A stretch of 64,000 nt of DNA from Chitinilyticum litopenaei DSM 21440 (GCF_000428145.1 NZ_ATZJ01000001.1:124001-188000); one strand, 5' to 3'. Positions 20,597 through 30,086 are shown, counted from the first letter of the stretch. Translations and numbers: made by a program. The notes: generated by a model from the letters alone, not told the origin.

Positions 20597-21053
20597 CCTG
20601 ATTATGTCTTTTCTTCAGGAAGCAAGGTTTTCAGCGCCTGCGGCGCGATGTTTTGATGCCGGATGTGCCCGGCGGCACGTCAGGGGGCTCTATTGCACCC
20701 CACAAAGTCTGCGACTTTGCGGGGACCCCGCGCTTGCCAAGCCCTCCGACACCCCCAAGGCGCGCCCGGTGCCAGCAAGCCGGCATCGCGCGGCGCTAGG
20801 CGGCAAAGCCGCCAAGCTCTGCGGTGACAGCCGCCCCGCTCCGCGGGGTGCCTTGCGATGTGCCCCGCAGGAAATCCCCTTGGGGGACTCGTTTTTCCGG
20901 GGACGCGGGACAACTTGGGCTTCGCCCCCAGACACGTCCCGCGTCTGATCCTCCCCCTGCGGGGAAACCTGCGCTTCTCAGCGGTTTTCAGAGCAGAACC
21001 TACTAATCAACGGTTGTGTTGCTCAAGCTTCCTGAAAGAAAAACATAATCAGG
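20597..21053. mobile_element. 457-bp highly structured element with 27-bp terminal inverted repeats
   Basis: Ends are CCTGATTATGTCTTTTCTTC (continuing AGGAAGC) and its near-exact complement at 21027-21053 (24 of 27 match). The interior is GC-rich and packed with stems: CCCCACAAAGTC/GACTTTGCGGGG, GGCGGC-AAA-GCCGCC, CCCCGC-TCC-GCGGGG, GACGCGGGAC/GTCCCGCGTC (enclosing TTGGG/CCCAG), and CCCCGCAGG/CCTGCGGGG. No ORF longer than about 110 codons that looks real. Either a MITE or a mobile element carrying a folded non-coding RNA; it sits between a methyltransferase gene and queE. No clear target duplication. Confidence 0.6.
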
Positions 21054-21063
21054 AATTAACATA

Positions 21064-21113
21064 GGGTATACAGCCACAGCCCATCATTAAAAATGGCTAC
21101 AGGCTTATACCCC
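21064..21113. repeat. GGGTAT/ATACCC palindromic repeat (best example)
   Basis: GGGTATACAGCCACAGCC, an 11-nt centre, then GGCTACAGGCTTATACCC: a near-perfect inverted repeat. It overlaps the end of queE, whose TAA stop lies inside the GGCTTATACC arm. Other copies: 8283-8345, 9556-9576 (half), 13917-13968, 30230-30278, 38842-38890, 41418-41466, 41868-41910, 46862-46909, 48992-49046. Confidence 0.75.
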
Positions 21114-21749
21114 CTGTCTTTCTCCCCAGAGGATTTTGTGCAGCTGCACCTGCATGCGCACCGGCAGGCGGTCAGCCAGCACCCAGGCGGCCAGCTCCTG
21201 CGGCGGCAGCGTTTCCCAGACCGGCGAAAACAGCACCGGTGCACGTTCGTAGAGTTTCTTCTCCAGAACCAGCGCGCGCGCCCATTCGTAATCAGCGCGA
21301 TCAACCAGCACGAACTTGATCTCGTCATGCTCGTTGACCTCGTCGAGGTTGGCCCAGTGCATGTTCTGCATTTCCTGCGATCCCGGCGTTTTCACGTCGA
21401 GAATGCGCGACACGCGCGCATCGACACAGGCAATCGGCTCGCCGCCGCCGGTTTCGACGCTGACCGAGTAGCCGGCGTCGCACAAGCGCTTGAACAAGAG
21501 GTGCACGCCCTTCTGCACCAGCGGCTCACCGCCGGTAATACACACCGTCTTGCAGTCAAATGCGGCGATTTTCGCCATGATGTCGTCAAGATGCAGGGTT
21601 TCACCACCAGTGAATGCGTAGGCGCTGTCGCAATACGTACAGCGCATCGGACAACCGGTGAGGCGCACAAAGACGGTGGGCAGGCCCATGCGGCTGGTCT
21701 CGCCCTGCAGCGAGTGGAAAATTTCGGTAATGCGCAAGGTTTCACGCAT
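21105..21749 (-). CDS. queE: 7-carboxy-7-deazaguanine synthase
   Basis: 214 aa. Radical SAM enzyme with the cluster cysteines 33, 37 and 40 in TGCPMRCTYCDSAYAF, preceded by the QueE-typical FHSLQGETSRMGLPTVFVRL, and with CITGGEPLVQ. It converts 6-carboxytetrahydropterin to 7-carboxy-7-deazaguanine, the step before QueC. It follows tol-pal-cpoB on the same strand, the usual proteobacterial order, although 478 bp rich in repeats separate it from cpoB. The last residues (GERQGV) and stop run into a GGGTAT palindrome. Confidence 0.95.
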   Translation of the reverse strand: MRETLRITEIFHSLQGETSRMGLPTVFVRLTGCPMRCTYCDSAYAFTGGETLHLDDIMAKIAAFDCKTVCITGGEPLVQKGVHLLFKRLCDAGYSVSVETGGGEPIACVDARVSRILDVKTPGSQEMQNMHWANLDEVNEHDEIKFVLVDRADYEWARALVLEKKLYERAPVLFSPVWETLPPQELAAWVLADRLPVRMQVQLHKILWGERQGV

Positions 21750-21828
21750 GATGGTCTCCTTGCCGGAAAACAGTCCGGGGGATGAAAAACAAGGCTATGC
21801 CGCAAAGCCGTGCTGCGGCCTTCCATTC

Positions 21829-21906
21829 GTCATTCCGGTGAAGGCCGGAATCCAGTGACTTGAATTGATGCTGCAGTCTGGATAGCGGCTTGCGCCGGTA
21901 TGACAA
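21829..21906. repeat. dRS3-like GTCATTCC repeat
   Basis: GTCATTCCGGTGAAGGCCGGAATCCAG at one side and GCGCCGGTATGAC at the other; the reverse complement of the insert near 16088-16196 has the same two boundary sequences. Part of the widespread ATTCC-hairpin family in Neisseriales. Confidence 0.55.
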
Positions 21907-22146
21907 AGTGGCTCTTACACGGCCATGTGGCACAACCAACACGTGCAACACGTTTCTGAGACAAGCCAAAAACAAACCTGATTCTCAAGATTATCCGGCA
22001 AAAACTGACACCCATTCAGCACAGGGGAAAAACACCGCTACAGAAACAAGCCCGGAATGAGGGCTGAAAATCTGTCTGTGAATTGCTCTGTGACTCTGTG
22101 TCTCTGTGGTGGATCTGGAATTTGCTGACGAATCTTACTGATCAGG

Positions 22147-22182
22147 AAAATAAAACGGCGCCGGAACAGCAGTCCGGCGCCG
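22147..22182 (-). terminator. Terminator of the tol-pal-cpoB operon
   Basis: Stem CGGCGCCGGA/TCCGGCGCCG (22156-22182) followed on the minus strand by TTTTATTTT; begins 45 bp after the cpoB stop. Confidence 0.85.
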
Positions 22183-22227
22183 CGACAAATTCTAGTCTTT
22201 TCAGTGGCTTGCGTCGAGGCTTGCCGC

Positions 22228-22953
22228 TCAGTTCACCGCCGTCAGCGCCTTTTTGGCGGTTTCGGCAGCCGGGGTCTGCGGGAATCGCTCAAGGATCTCG
22301 ACCAGATATTTGCGCGAGGATTTCTTGTCGCCGGTCGCCGCCGCAACCGAAGCCAGGCCCAGCAGGGCATCCGGCGCATTGGCGGCTTCGGGATTATTGG
22401 CCACCGCGCCAAAGGCTGCGTTGGCCGCCTTGTAATTCTTGCTGCCGGCATAGCTCACACCCTGCCAGTACTGGGCGCTGCTGGCGAGCTTGCTGTCGGG
22501 AAAATCCGTGCGGAACTTGTCAAAGCTGGCGATGGCTTCCTTGTGCTTGCCGCCCTTGACCAGCGCCACGGCACTGTCGAACACCTGCTGCTCGCTCAGC
22601 ACCGGCGCGCTCGGCGGCGGCGCCGTTTCCAGCGTGCGCACGCGGTTGTCGAGGTCGACATAGAGGTCTTTCTGCCGCTTGCCGGCTTCGTCCTGGTTGA
22701 ACTGCAGCACTTCGATCTGCCCGCGCAGCTGGGCGATCTCTTCACGCTGCTGGTCGATCTGGCGCACCAGATCAAGCACGCGCTTGTTGCCGGCCTCCAG
22801 CATCTGCAGACGCTGCTGGTTGTCCTTTTGCAGTTGCTCGACCTTCTTGGTCAGGTCATTGACCTGCTGGCGGGCCACTTCATCATCGAACAAACCGGCA
22901 TGCACGATGCCGGCAGCGCCCATCAGGCATACGGAAACAAGCAACTTACGCAT
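22228..22953 (-). CDS. cpoB: Cell division coordinator CpoB (YbgF)
   Basis: 241 aa from ATG at 22953 with signal peptide MRKLLVSVCLMGAAGIVHA. A coiled-coil stretch (QVNDLTKKVEQLQKDNQQRL, then REEIAQLRGQIEVLQFNQDE) trimerises the family, and a C-terminal TPR region (FDSAVALVKGGKHKEAIASF ... AEAYWQG-like repeats) binds TolA. Periplasmic protein coordinating septal peptidoglycan synthesis with Tol-Pal outer membrane constriction. Last gene of the tol-pal run, with a strong terminator after it. Confidence 0.93.
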   Translation of the reverse strand: MRKLLVSVCLMGAAGIVHAGLFDDEVARQQVNDLTKKVEQLQKDNQQRLQMLEAGNKRVLDLVRQIDQQREEIAQLRGQIEVLQFNQDEAGKRQKDLYVDLDNRVRTLETAPPPSAPVLSEQQVFDSAVALVKGGKHKEAIASFDKFRTDFPDSKLASSAQYWQGVSYAGSKNYKAANAAFGAVANNPEAANAPDALLGLASVAAATGDKKSSRKYLVEILERFPQTPAAETAKKALTAVN

Positions 22954-23129
22954 GAGCACATCCTCGAACTCGGCAAGAAAACAGGCCTTCCCGGGCCTGT
23001 CAGACGGCAAGACAATACGGAAACGCCAGGCGCTGGGCAAGCACGGTTTTGCTTTTGCGCCCAGCAATGCGCACCGGGCTTTGCCCGGTGCCTGCTGTCA
23101 GTGGCTAAATCGGCGTCCGGAAGTCACTG

Positions 23130-23669
23130 TTATTTCGGCATTTCGCCCTGATAGACGATTTCCGCACGGCGGTTGCGGGCCCAGGCTTCTTCGGTATCGC
23201 CGATTTCAATCGGTTTTTCCTCGCCAAAGCTGACGGACTCGATCTGGCTGTCCGGCACGCCCAGCGCGTTCATCAGCTTGCGCACGGCGTCGGCACGCTT
23301 CTGGCCGAGCGCCAGATTGTATTCGGCGGTACCGCGGTTATCGGTATTGCCCTGCAGGATGACCTTGGCATCCTTGTTGGCAAGCAGGTACTTGGAATGC
23401 GCTTCGATCAGCTCGTTGTAGTTCTGGCTGACGACAAAGGAGTCGTAATCGAAGTAGACACGGCGGGTCGAAAGAATGTTGCTCGGGTCGGTCAGCGGGC
23501 TGTAGCTCTTGCCGGAAGTGCCGGAAACATCAACCGGCTTCACTTCCGTACCGCTGCCCTGGCTGGTGCTGGCATCCTTGCCAGCGTTGCCGTTGGCCAC
23601 CGGTGCCGGAGTACTTGCGCAAGCGCTCAGCAGCGCGGCCAGAATCAGACTCAGTCCAATTTTTTTCAT
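23130..23669 (-). CDS. pal: Peptidoglycan-associated lipoprotein
   Basis: 179 aa from the ATG preceded by GGAG. Lipoprotein signal MKKIGLSLILAALLSAC with lipidated Cys17, a low-complexity linker, then an OmpA-like peptidoglycan-binding domain (RVYFDYDSFVVSQNYNELIE, LQGNTDNRGTAEYNLALGQK, RRAEIVYQGE). Anchored in the outer membrane, it binds peptidoglycan and TolB. Located between tolB and cpoB as usual, but with a possible attenuator hairpin in the 315-bp gap after tolB. Confidence 0.96.
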   Translation of the reverse strand: MKKIGLSLILAALLSACASTPAPVANGNAGKDASTSQGSGTEVKPVDVSGTSGKSYSPLTDPSNILSTRRVYFDYDSFVVSQNYNELIEAHSKYLLANKDAKVILQGNTDNRGTAEYNLALGQKRADAVRKLMNALGVPDSQIESVSFGEEKPIEIGDTEEAWARNRRAEIVYQGEMPK

Positions 23670-23984
23670 GTTGCACACTCCTCGTGGTTTGTCATTTGCT
23701 GCAAAAACAGAAAAAAGAGCCGCGAAATGGGGACAAGTTCCCGAAATTGCGGATCATGACACTTGCCAGCCCCTGAAGGAAATCCCTCTCGGCGCACAGC
23801 TGCACACCTGCTGAAGCACGGAGCAGCAGTGCAGGATGCGGCGGGATAGCCTGGCGACATGCCGCTTGTCCTGCTTTGCGCCCTCTCTTCCTGCTGCGGA
23901 TCTGGCTGAAAAACTTGCCGATCGGTGTCGATCGGCGAAGGGCTGATCGGCTGAGGCTGATCGGCTAACACTTGCCCGCATGAC
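23670..23984. other. 315-bp tolB-pal gap with GATCGG repeats
   Basis: No ORF. Contains GCCGATCG-GTGT-CGATCGGC (23917-23936) and two copies of GCTGATCGGCT just beside it. On the minus strand the perfect 8-bp stem is followed by AAGTTTTT, so partial termination between tolB and pal is possible. Confidence 0.6.
23910..23936 (-). terminator. Possible attenuator between tolB and pal
   Basis: Minus-strand stem GCCGATCG/CGATCGGC with ACAC loop followed by AAGTTTTT. It would reduce read-through from tolB into pal, or mark a boundary where pal has its own promoter. Confidence 0.45.
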
Positions 23985-25253
23985 TCAGGGCAGCATCGGG
24001 CCCCAGGCCGGCTGGCGCACATCACCATTTTGCGACTTCAGGCGCTGCTTGATGCGGCCATCGGCGGATACCACCGCCAGCGAACCGCGCGCGCCGGTTT
24101 CGTAGAGAATCATCTGGCTGTTCGGAGCAAAACTCGGCGAATCATCCAGCCCGGAATCGGTAAGCGTCATGCTCTGGCGCGTGGCGAGGTTCATGACAGC
24201 CACGCGATAGCCGCCGTCGCGGGTGATGTAGGTCATGCTCTGGCCATCGGGCGAGAACTTCGCGCCGGCATTGTATGGCGCATTGAAGGTCACGCGCTCG
24301 ACATTGCTGCCATCGCGGTTCATGCGGTAAATCTGCGGGCTGCCGCCGCGATCCGAGGTGAAATAGATGCGGCCATCGGGACCAAAGGCAGGTTCGGTGT
24401 TGATTTCGCCACTGGTGGTCAGCCGGCGTGCTTCGCTGCCATCGGTATTGACCAGGTAAATGTGGCTGCCGCCATCCTTGGTGAGCACCACAGCCAGCTG
24501 ACGGCCATCCCGCGACCAGGCCGGCGCCGAATTGCTGCCCTTGAAATTGGCCGCCTGCCAGCGCTTGCCGGTGACCAGTTCGTGCACGTAAACCACCGGT
24601 TTCTGCAGCTCGAAGGATACATAAGCCAGCTTGCCACCATCGGGCGACCATTTTGGCGACATGATGGGCAGCTTGGATGTCAGCACGCTTTGCGAACCAT
24701 AGCCGTCGGCGTCGGCAATCTGCAGTTCATAACGGTTCGGCGCGGTTTTCAGCACATAGGCGATGCGCGAGGCGAAGGCGCCCTTCTTGCCGGTCAGCTT
24801 TTCATAAACCTGGTCGGCAATCTGATGCGCCATGCGGCGGGCAAGCCCGACCGAGCCGCGTTTCTCGATCACCAGGATTTCCTTTTTCGCGGCCAGATCA
24901 ACCAGCGAGGCGCGAATCACCAGTTCGTTGCCATTGAGTTCGGTGCGCCCCACCAGCGCCGTCTGCGCACCACGCTGCAGCAGCAGGCCATGATTGATGT
25001 CGGCAGCGGCATAGGGCTGCGGCGCCAGATCAGCCGCAGCAATAACCTTGAAAAGTCCGGAGAGGTTCAGGTCATTGGCAATGACCGGACTGGTCGGTTG
25101 CTTCAGGCCCGCTTCGTTCTGGAAGGGCACGATGGCAATCGGCAATTGCTGACTGCCCACGCCAACCACTTCGACCGTCATGTCGGCACGCGCAAGGCCG
25201 CCGAGCAGCAGGCTGGTCAGCACAAAAGCGAATAACTGTTTCAAGCCACGCAT
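23985..25253 (-). CDS. tolB: Tol-Pal system protein TolB
   Basis: 422 aa with signal peptide MRGLKQLFAFVLTSLLLGGLARA and a good ribosome site (GGAG). N-terminal domain to about residue 160 (IAIVPFQNEAG, GYVLKTAPN-like region) and a six-bladed beta-propeller with TolB repeats (ISPKWSPDGGKLAYVSFE, NSAPAWSRDGRQLAVVL, FSPDGQSMTYITRDGG). Periplasmic; binds Pal and TolA during envelope constriction. Length and repeat number fit the family. Confidence 0.97.
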   Translation of the reverse strand: MRGLKQLFAFVLTSLLLGGLARADMTVEVVGVGSQQLPIAIVPFQNEAGLKQPTSPVIANDLNLSGLFKVIAAADLAPQPYAAADINHGLLLQRGAQTALVGRTELNGNELVIRASLVDLAAKKEILVIEKRGSVGLARRMAHQIADQVYEKLTGKKGAFASRIAYVLKTAPNRYELQIADADGYGSQSVLTSKLPIMSPKWSPDGGKLAYVSFELQKPVVYVHELVTGKRWQAANFKGSNSAPAWSRDGRQLAVVLTKDGGSHIYLVNTDGSEARRLTTSGEINTEPAFGPDGRIYFTSDRGGSPQIYRMNRDGSNVERVTFNAPYNAGAKFSPDGQSMTYITRDGGYRVAVMNLATRQSMTLTDSGLDDSPSFAPNSQMILYETGARGSLAVVSADGRIKQRLKSQNGDVRQPAWGPMLP

Positions 25254-25386
25254 GGATCACGTTCTCCTTGGCAGGTTGTTGGTCTGCAGCCTGCATCGCT
25301 TCTTGCCGCGAGCAGCGAAAAAATGCCTGAAAACCAGAAAATCAGCGAATTGGCATTGCTTGGGCAATGCCTTGGAGCAATACCGC

Positions 25387-26241
25387 TCAGTTTTTCGGGC
25401 GGAATTTCCACTCGATGCCATTGAATTCGCTGAATGACGCACCACCCGGCGGTTTCGGGAAGGGTGCACTGCGACGAATGGCGTCTTCGACAGCCTTGTC
25501 CCACTGCGCATCACCGCTGGCACGCAGCAGGCTGATGTCGCGAATCTCCCCGCTGGGGAAGAGCAGGATGCGGTAAACGACTTCCGGATTGGCCTTGTCA
25601 TTGCTGTAGACAATCCGCGAACGGATCTGGTTGCCGATCTGGTCCGTGTAGCCCTTGCCGATGCCGCTGCCAGTACCCGTACCGGTATTGCCCTGCGCCT
25701 TTGGATTGGTGCCGGTTCCACCAGGTTTACCCCCTGGTTGTGCCTTGACGGTGCTGTCGCTCTTGGCCAGATTGTCGGTTGAGAGGATGCTGGCCAGATC
25801 GCCGTCGTCCTGCTTCGGTTTCGGTTTGGGCGACGGCTTCGCTGCCGGAGTCGGTTTGACCGGAACAGCCGTCGGCCTGGGCGTCGCCTTCACCGGAGTC
25901 GGCGTAGCGGTGGGCCTGGGTGTTGGAGTCGGGGTCGCGCTGGGTTTGGGCTTCGGTGTCGGCTTGACCTTCTCGCCGATGTCGGCCGGTTTTTCCTCGA
26001 CCTTCGGTTCAGGCTTGATTTTCACCGGCTTGACGATTTCCGGCTCGATCACGCGTTCCGGGACCGGCGCCGGCGGTGGACCCCCCCACAACTCGACCTG
26101 CATGGGCTTGGGTTGCTGGGTTTTCCACTGCACGGAAAGCAGCAAGCCCAGCGCTAGCAAGACATGCATGGCCAGCGCCAGCGCCAGCGAGAGGCCCTTG
26201 CGTTCTTCACGATCAAGCAGGCCGTGACGGTGCATCTGCAT
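25387..26241 (-). CDS. tolA: Tol-Pal system protein TolA
   Basis: 284 aa. Short cytoplasmic start, one membrane helix (GLSLALALAMHVLLALGLLL), a long Pro/Lys/Thr-rich spacer (KPTPKPKPSATPTPTPRPTA) replacing the alanine-rich helix of enterobacterial TolA, and a C-terminal globular domain (YTDQIGNQIRSRIVYSNDK ... AIRRSAPFPKPPGGASFSEF). It spans the periplasm and connects TolQR to TolB/Pal. Starts 3 bp after the tolR stop. The repetitive proline-lysine spacer is typical of betaproteobacterial and Neisseriales versions. Confidence 0.95.
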   Translation of the reverse strand: MQMHRHGLLDREERKGLSLALALAMHVLLALGLLLSVQWKTQQPKPMQVELWGGPPPAPVPERVIEPEIVKPVKIKPEPKVEEKPADIGEKVKPTPKPKPSATPTPTPRPTATPTPVKATPRPTAVPVKPTPAAKPSPKPKPKQDDGDLASILSTDNLAKSDSTVKAQPGGKPGGTGTNPKAQGNTGTGTGSGIGKGYTDQIGNQIRSRIVYSNDKANPEVVYRILLFPSGEIRDISLLRASGDAQWDKAVEDAIRRSAPFPKPPGGASFSEFNGIEWKFRPKN

Positions 26242-26244
26242 TGC

Positions 26245-26667
26245 TTATCGGGCCTGAACCTGCAAGCCGATGCGTGCGATGTCGGCCTGCTTCAGAGCAT
26301 CCATCACCTGCATCACCTGTTCGTAGCGTACGGCCTTGTTGGCGGAAATCACCACCGGGCGCGCGTTTTCACCACTGCCGGCCAGGTTTTTGACCGCGCT
26401 GACCAGCGCAGCCGCATCGGCGTGCGCTTCGGGAGTCTGTTCCTGCCTGTCGCGCAGCTGCAGGCCGCCGTTCTTGTCGATCAGCACATAGAGCGCCGGC
26501 TGCCTGCTTTCCGGGCTGGCGACCTTGCCCACGCTGGGCAGCTCGATCGTGCTTTGCTGCATCATCGGCGCGGCGACCATGAAGATCACCAGCAGCACCA
26601 GCATCACGTCGATATAGGGCACCACATTGATTTCGCTTTTCGCGCGACGGGGACGGCGGCTGCGCAT
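26245..26667 (-). CDS. tolR: Tol-Pal system protein TolR
   Basis: 140 aa, ATG preceded by GGAG. ExbD/TolR family: N-terminal basic stretch, single transmembrane helix with the proton-path aspartate (INVVPYIDVMLVLLVIFMVA), then periplasmic domain (TIELPSVGKV ... VVISANKAVRYEQVMQVMD). With TolQ it forms the inner-membrane stator that uses the proton motive force to drive TolA. It lies 9 bp after the tolQ stop. Confidence 0.96.
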   Translation of the reverse strand: MRSRRPRRAKSEINVVPYIDVMLVLLVIFMVAAPMMQQSTIELPSVGKVASPESRQPALYVLIDKNGGLQLRDRQEQTPEAHADAAALVSAVKNLAGSGENARPVVISANKAVRYEQVMQVMDALKQADIARIGLQVQAR

Positions 26668-26676
26668 GCTTGCTCC

Positions 26677-27354
26677 TTAGCGAACGCTCTGCCGTTGCAG
26701 GATGTTGCTGAATTCTTCGATGAAGGTGTCGAAACGGTTGGCCAGGCGATCAACGTCGGCGGCAAAGCGGTTGTACGCAACGACAGCCGGAATGGCGGCA
26801 AACAGGCCGATCGCGGTGGCCACCAGCGCTTCGGCGATGTGCGGTGCAACGGTCGCCAGCGTGGCGGCGCCGACATTACCGAGGCCCTTGAAGGCGTACA
26901 TGATGCCCCAGACAGTGCCGAACAGGCCGATATAGGGCGAAACCGAACCCACGGAAGCCAGGAAGGAGGTGTGCTTGTCGAGGTGATCGAGCTCGCGCTG
27001 GCACGATGCGCGCATTGCACGGCGCGCGCCTTCCATCACGTCGGACAATTCCATGCCGGCCTTCTGGCGCAGCTTGAGGAATTCGGCGAAACCGGCCTCG
27101 AAGATGTTCTCCATGCCCACACCGTGTTCGCGGCGCACCTGCTCATAGAGCGCGGCCAGGTCCGAGCCGCCCCAGAAGCGCTCCTCGAACAGCTCGCTTT
27201 TCTTTTTCGCGCTGGCGATCGTGAAATGCTTGCTGAAAATATGCCACCAGGACAGGAAAGACAGCACAAGCAGGATCACCATCACGGCCTGGACGACAAA
27301 ACTGGCCTGCAAAACCAGCGAAATGATGGACATGTCTTCGACAGGGGCGTTCAT
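26677..27354 (-). CDS. tolQ: Tol-Pal system protein TolQ
   Basis: 225 aa. MotA/TolQ/ExbB proton channel with three transmembrane segments: about 15-40 (VLQASFVVQAVMVILLVLSF), 130-160 (IGLFGTVWGIMYAFKGLG) and 170-195 (VATAIGLFAAIPAVVAYNRF). The cytoplasmic loop contains the usual helical stretch (DVMEGARRAMRASCQRELDH). First tol gene of the run; ruvB lies 117 bp upstream on the same strand. The usual ybgC thioesterase gene is absent here. Confidence 0.96.
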   Translation of the reverse strand: MNAPVEDMSIISLVLQASFVVQAVMVILLVLSFLSWWHIFSKHFTIASAKKKSELFEERFWGGSDLAALYEQVRREHGVGMENIFEAGFAEFLKLRQKAGMELSDVMEGARRAMRASCQRELDHLDKHTSFLASVGSVSPYIGLFGTVWGIMYAFKGLGNVGAATLATVAPHIAEALVATAIGLFAAIPAVVAYNRFAADVDRLANRFDTFIEEFSNILQRQSVR

Positions 27355-27471
27355 GACGCGTGTTTCTCCAGGAAAATCGGTTCAGGCTGCGGTGCAACAG
27401 TGCCCGGCATTGTCGCTGCTTTATGCGGCATTTGTCATTGTTTGGATGTCACAGCTTGTCAGCGCTTGCCC

Positions 27472-28515
<1,044 letters not shown>

Positions 28516-28562
28516 TGGCCGGACCGGGCGGAAAAAGAACGATCGTACACCATTTTCCGCCA

Positions 28563-29177
28563 TCAGCCGCGCAGCGCGGCATGCTGTGCGGACACCCGGC
28601 GTCGATAGCAGTCATAAACGGCGCAACTCAATGCGGCTGCGAGCGCATAAGCCGCCAGCACATCACTGAAATAATGCACGCCAAGCACCAGCCGGCCCAA
28701 ACCGGACAACAAAATCCAGCTGGCGGCCAGCACCAGCCAGCCAATACGCAGCCGGGGATAATGCCGCGTCAAGAGGCACGCCAGCAAAAAACCCAGCGTG
28801 AAGGCACTCATGCCGTGGCCACTGGGGAACGATGATCCCGATGCTGCCAGCAAGTGTTCCAGTTCCGGGCGAGGGCGGTTTACCAGCTGCTTGGTCACCC
28901 AGTTGCTGATGCCGCACAGCAGCATGCCAGCGAGCAAGGCTTGCGCTGCCGCACTGTCCTTTTTGCGGTAAAACCAGCTGGCAAACAGCGTGACCAGCAG
29001 CAGTGAACCCAGCGGGCTGCCAAGCACGGCCAGCAGCTGGCTGATGCTTACCAGCAGGCTATTGCCGCCATACAGTGCCATGCCGATCAGCGCATCAAGG
29101 CTGGCCAGCGCGGGATACCCCTGCAGCAGAAGCATGAAGAGGCCAAGAAAAACAGCACTGAGAACGGGTAGAGACAT
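28563..29177 (-). CDS. PAP2-family phosphatase (undecaprenyl-diphosphatase-like)
   Basis: 204 aa from ATG at 29177; TTG at 29198 or GTG at 29192 are alternatives since no clear ribosome site decides. Five or six hydrophobic helices. The three PAP2 motifs are visible: KQLVNRPRPELEHL, PSGHGMSAF and GLGRLVLGVHYFSDV, with the catalytic histidines in PSGH and HYFSD. It would act at the periplasmic face of the inner membrane on undecaprenyl diphosphate or lipid phosphates. It is inserted between ruvA and ruvB. About 115 bp before its start lies a motif also found before the TlpA-like gene. Confidence 0.88.
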   Translation of the reverse strand: MSLPVLSAVFLGLFMLLLQGYPALASLDALIGMALYGGNSLLVSISQLLAVLGSPLGSLLLVTLFASWFYRKKDSAAAQALLAGMLLCGISNWVTKQLVNRPRPELEHLLAASGSSFPSGHGMSAFTLGFLLACLLTRHYPRLRIGWLVLAASWILLSGLGRLVLGVHYFSDVLAAYALAAALSCAVYDCYRRRVSAQHAALRG

Positions 29178-29290
29178 GGACAGGAGCGCCACAGGCAAAT
29201 TGCGGAAGAGATCGTCAGCTTACTGTGGCTTCAGCAGCACTCGTGCAAACGGCTTCCGTGTTTTCTTTACAGATTAACGCTTCAGAAAAA

Positions 29291-29331
29291 GATAGGAACA
29301 GATAATAGAGGTGCCCAGCAGCTGTGGATAA
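29291..29331 (-). promoter_or_regulatory. Shared upstream module with DnaA box (copy 1)
   Basis: GATAGGAACAGATAATAGAG (plus one G), an 11-nt gap, then TGTGGATAAGCC. The same 21-mer, gap and 12-mer occur at 30892-30935. TGTGGATAA is a perfect DnaA box. Both copies lie 100-115 bp upstream of minus-strand genes (PAP2 and TlpA-like), suggesting a common control element. Confidence 0.5.
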
Positions 29332-29489
29332 GCCGGAATCAGCCATGAAAAACAGTGGCTTGCCTCAGGAGCAACATCCGGTAAAACGCGTGACGAGGCT
29401 GTGCAGGCAATGCCGGAAAAAATGCCGGAGGTGTTTTGTCTGCCGGTTATCCACACTCAAGCCGGTGCTTTGCCTGCCCTTGCTGTGGA

Positions 29490-30086
29490 TTACCTGGCCA
29501 GCGCCTTCAAGGCCAGACGGATGCCGCTGCTGACATCGCAGTCGGCCGGCAGTGTTTTCAGCGCGCTGCTGGCTTCCTTTTCGTTGTATCCCAGTGCCAG
29601 CAAGGCCTGCAGCACATCGTCCCGCTCCTGCTCCTTGCTGTCTGGTTTGCCGGCGGCATCGAATAGCGGCCCGGCACTGACGAGTTTGCCCAGTTTTCCG
29701 CGCAACTCCAGCACCAGACGTTCAGCCGTTTTCTTGCCAATGCCGGGAATCTTCGCCAGCCGCACCACATCCTCGCTGGCCAGCGCCTGGGCAAATTCCT
29801 CGCTGTTCATGCCGGACAGGATGGCCAGAGCGATTTTCGGGCCGACCCCAGTGATCTTGATCAGCTCGCGAAAGGTGTCGCGCTCCTGGCGTGTGGCAAA
29901 ACCATAAAGCTGGTGGGCGTCTTCGCGAATGGCCAGATGGGTGTACAGCGTGCATTGCTCGCCGGCATGCGGCAGCACATAGAAGGTGCTCATCGGCACA
30001 TCGAGTTCATAGCCGGCACCATTGACGTCCAGCAGGACATGCGGCGGCTGCTTTTCGGCAATCAGGCCGGTGAGGCGACCAATCAT
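29490..30086 (-). CDS. ruvA: Holliday junction DNA helicase RuvA
   Basis: 198 aa. N-terminal OB-fold starting MIGRLTGLIAEKQPPHVLLD, helix-hairpin-helix region with LIKITGVGPKIALAILSG and LAKIPGIGKKTAERLVLEL, acidic-linker, and C-terminal domain III that contacts RuvB (DDVLQALLALGYNEKEASSA). It binds Holliday junctions as a tetramer and loads RuvB. No ruvC is adjacent. Motifs make the identity secure. Confidence 0.97.
   Translation of the reverse strand: MIGRLTGLIAEKQPPHVLLDVNGAGYELDVPMSTFYVLPHAGEQCTLYTHLAIREDAHQLYGFATRQERDTFRELIKITGVGPKIALAILSGMNSEEFAQALASEDVVRLAKIPGIGKKTAERLVLELRGKLGKLVSAGPLFDAAGKPDSKEQERDDVLQALLALGYNEKEASSALKTLPADCDVSSGIRLALKALAR

Larger units (their letters stand above)
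21750..22227. other. 478-bp gene-free stretch with repeat remnants and the cpoB terminator
   Basis: No credible ORF. Holds a dRS3-like repeat (21829-21906), a half CACAGAG palindrome (22091-22110) and the cpoB terminator at 22147-22182. Confidence 0.7.

Noticed and set aside
21750..22227. preQ1 riboswitch upstream of queE or tRNA gene in the gap
   Set aside because: No preQ1 aptamer pattern and no cloverleaf with a TTCGA-type loop was seen here or in any other gap.
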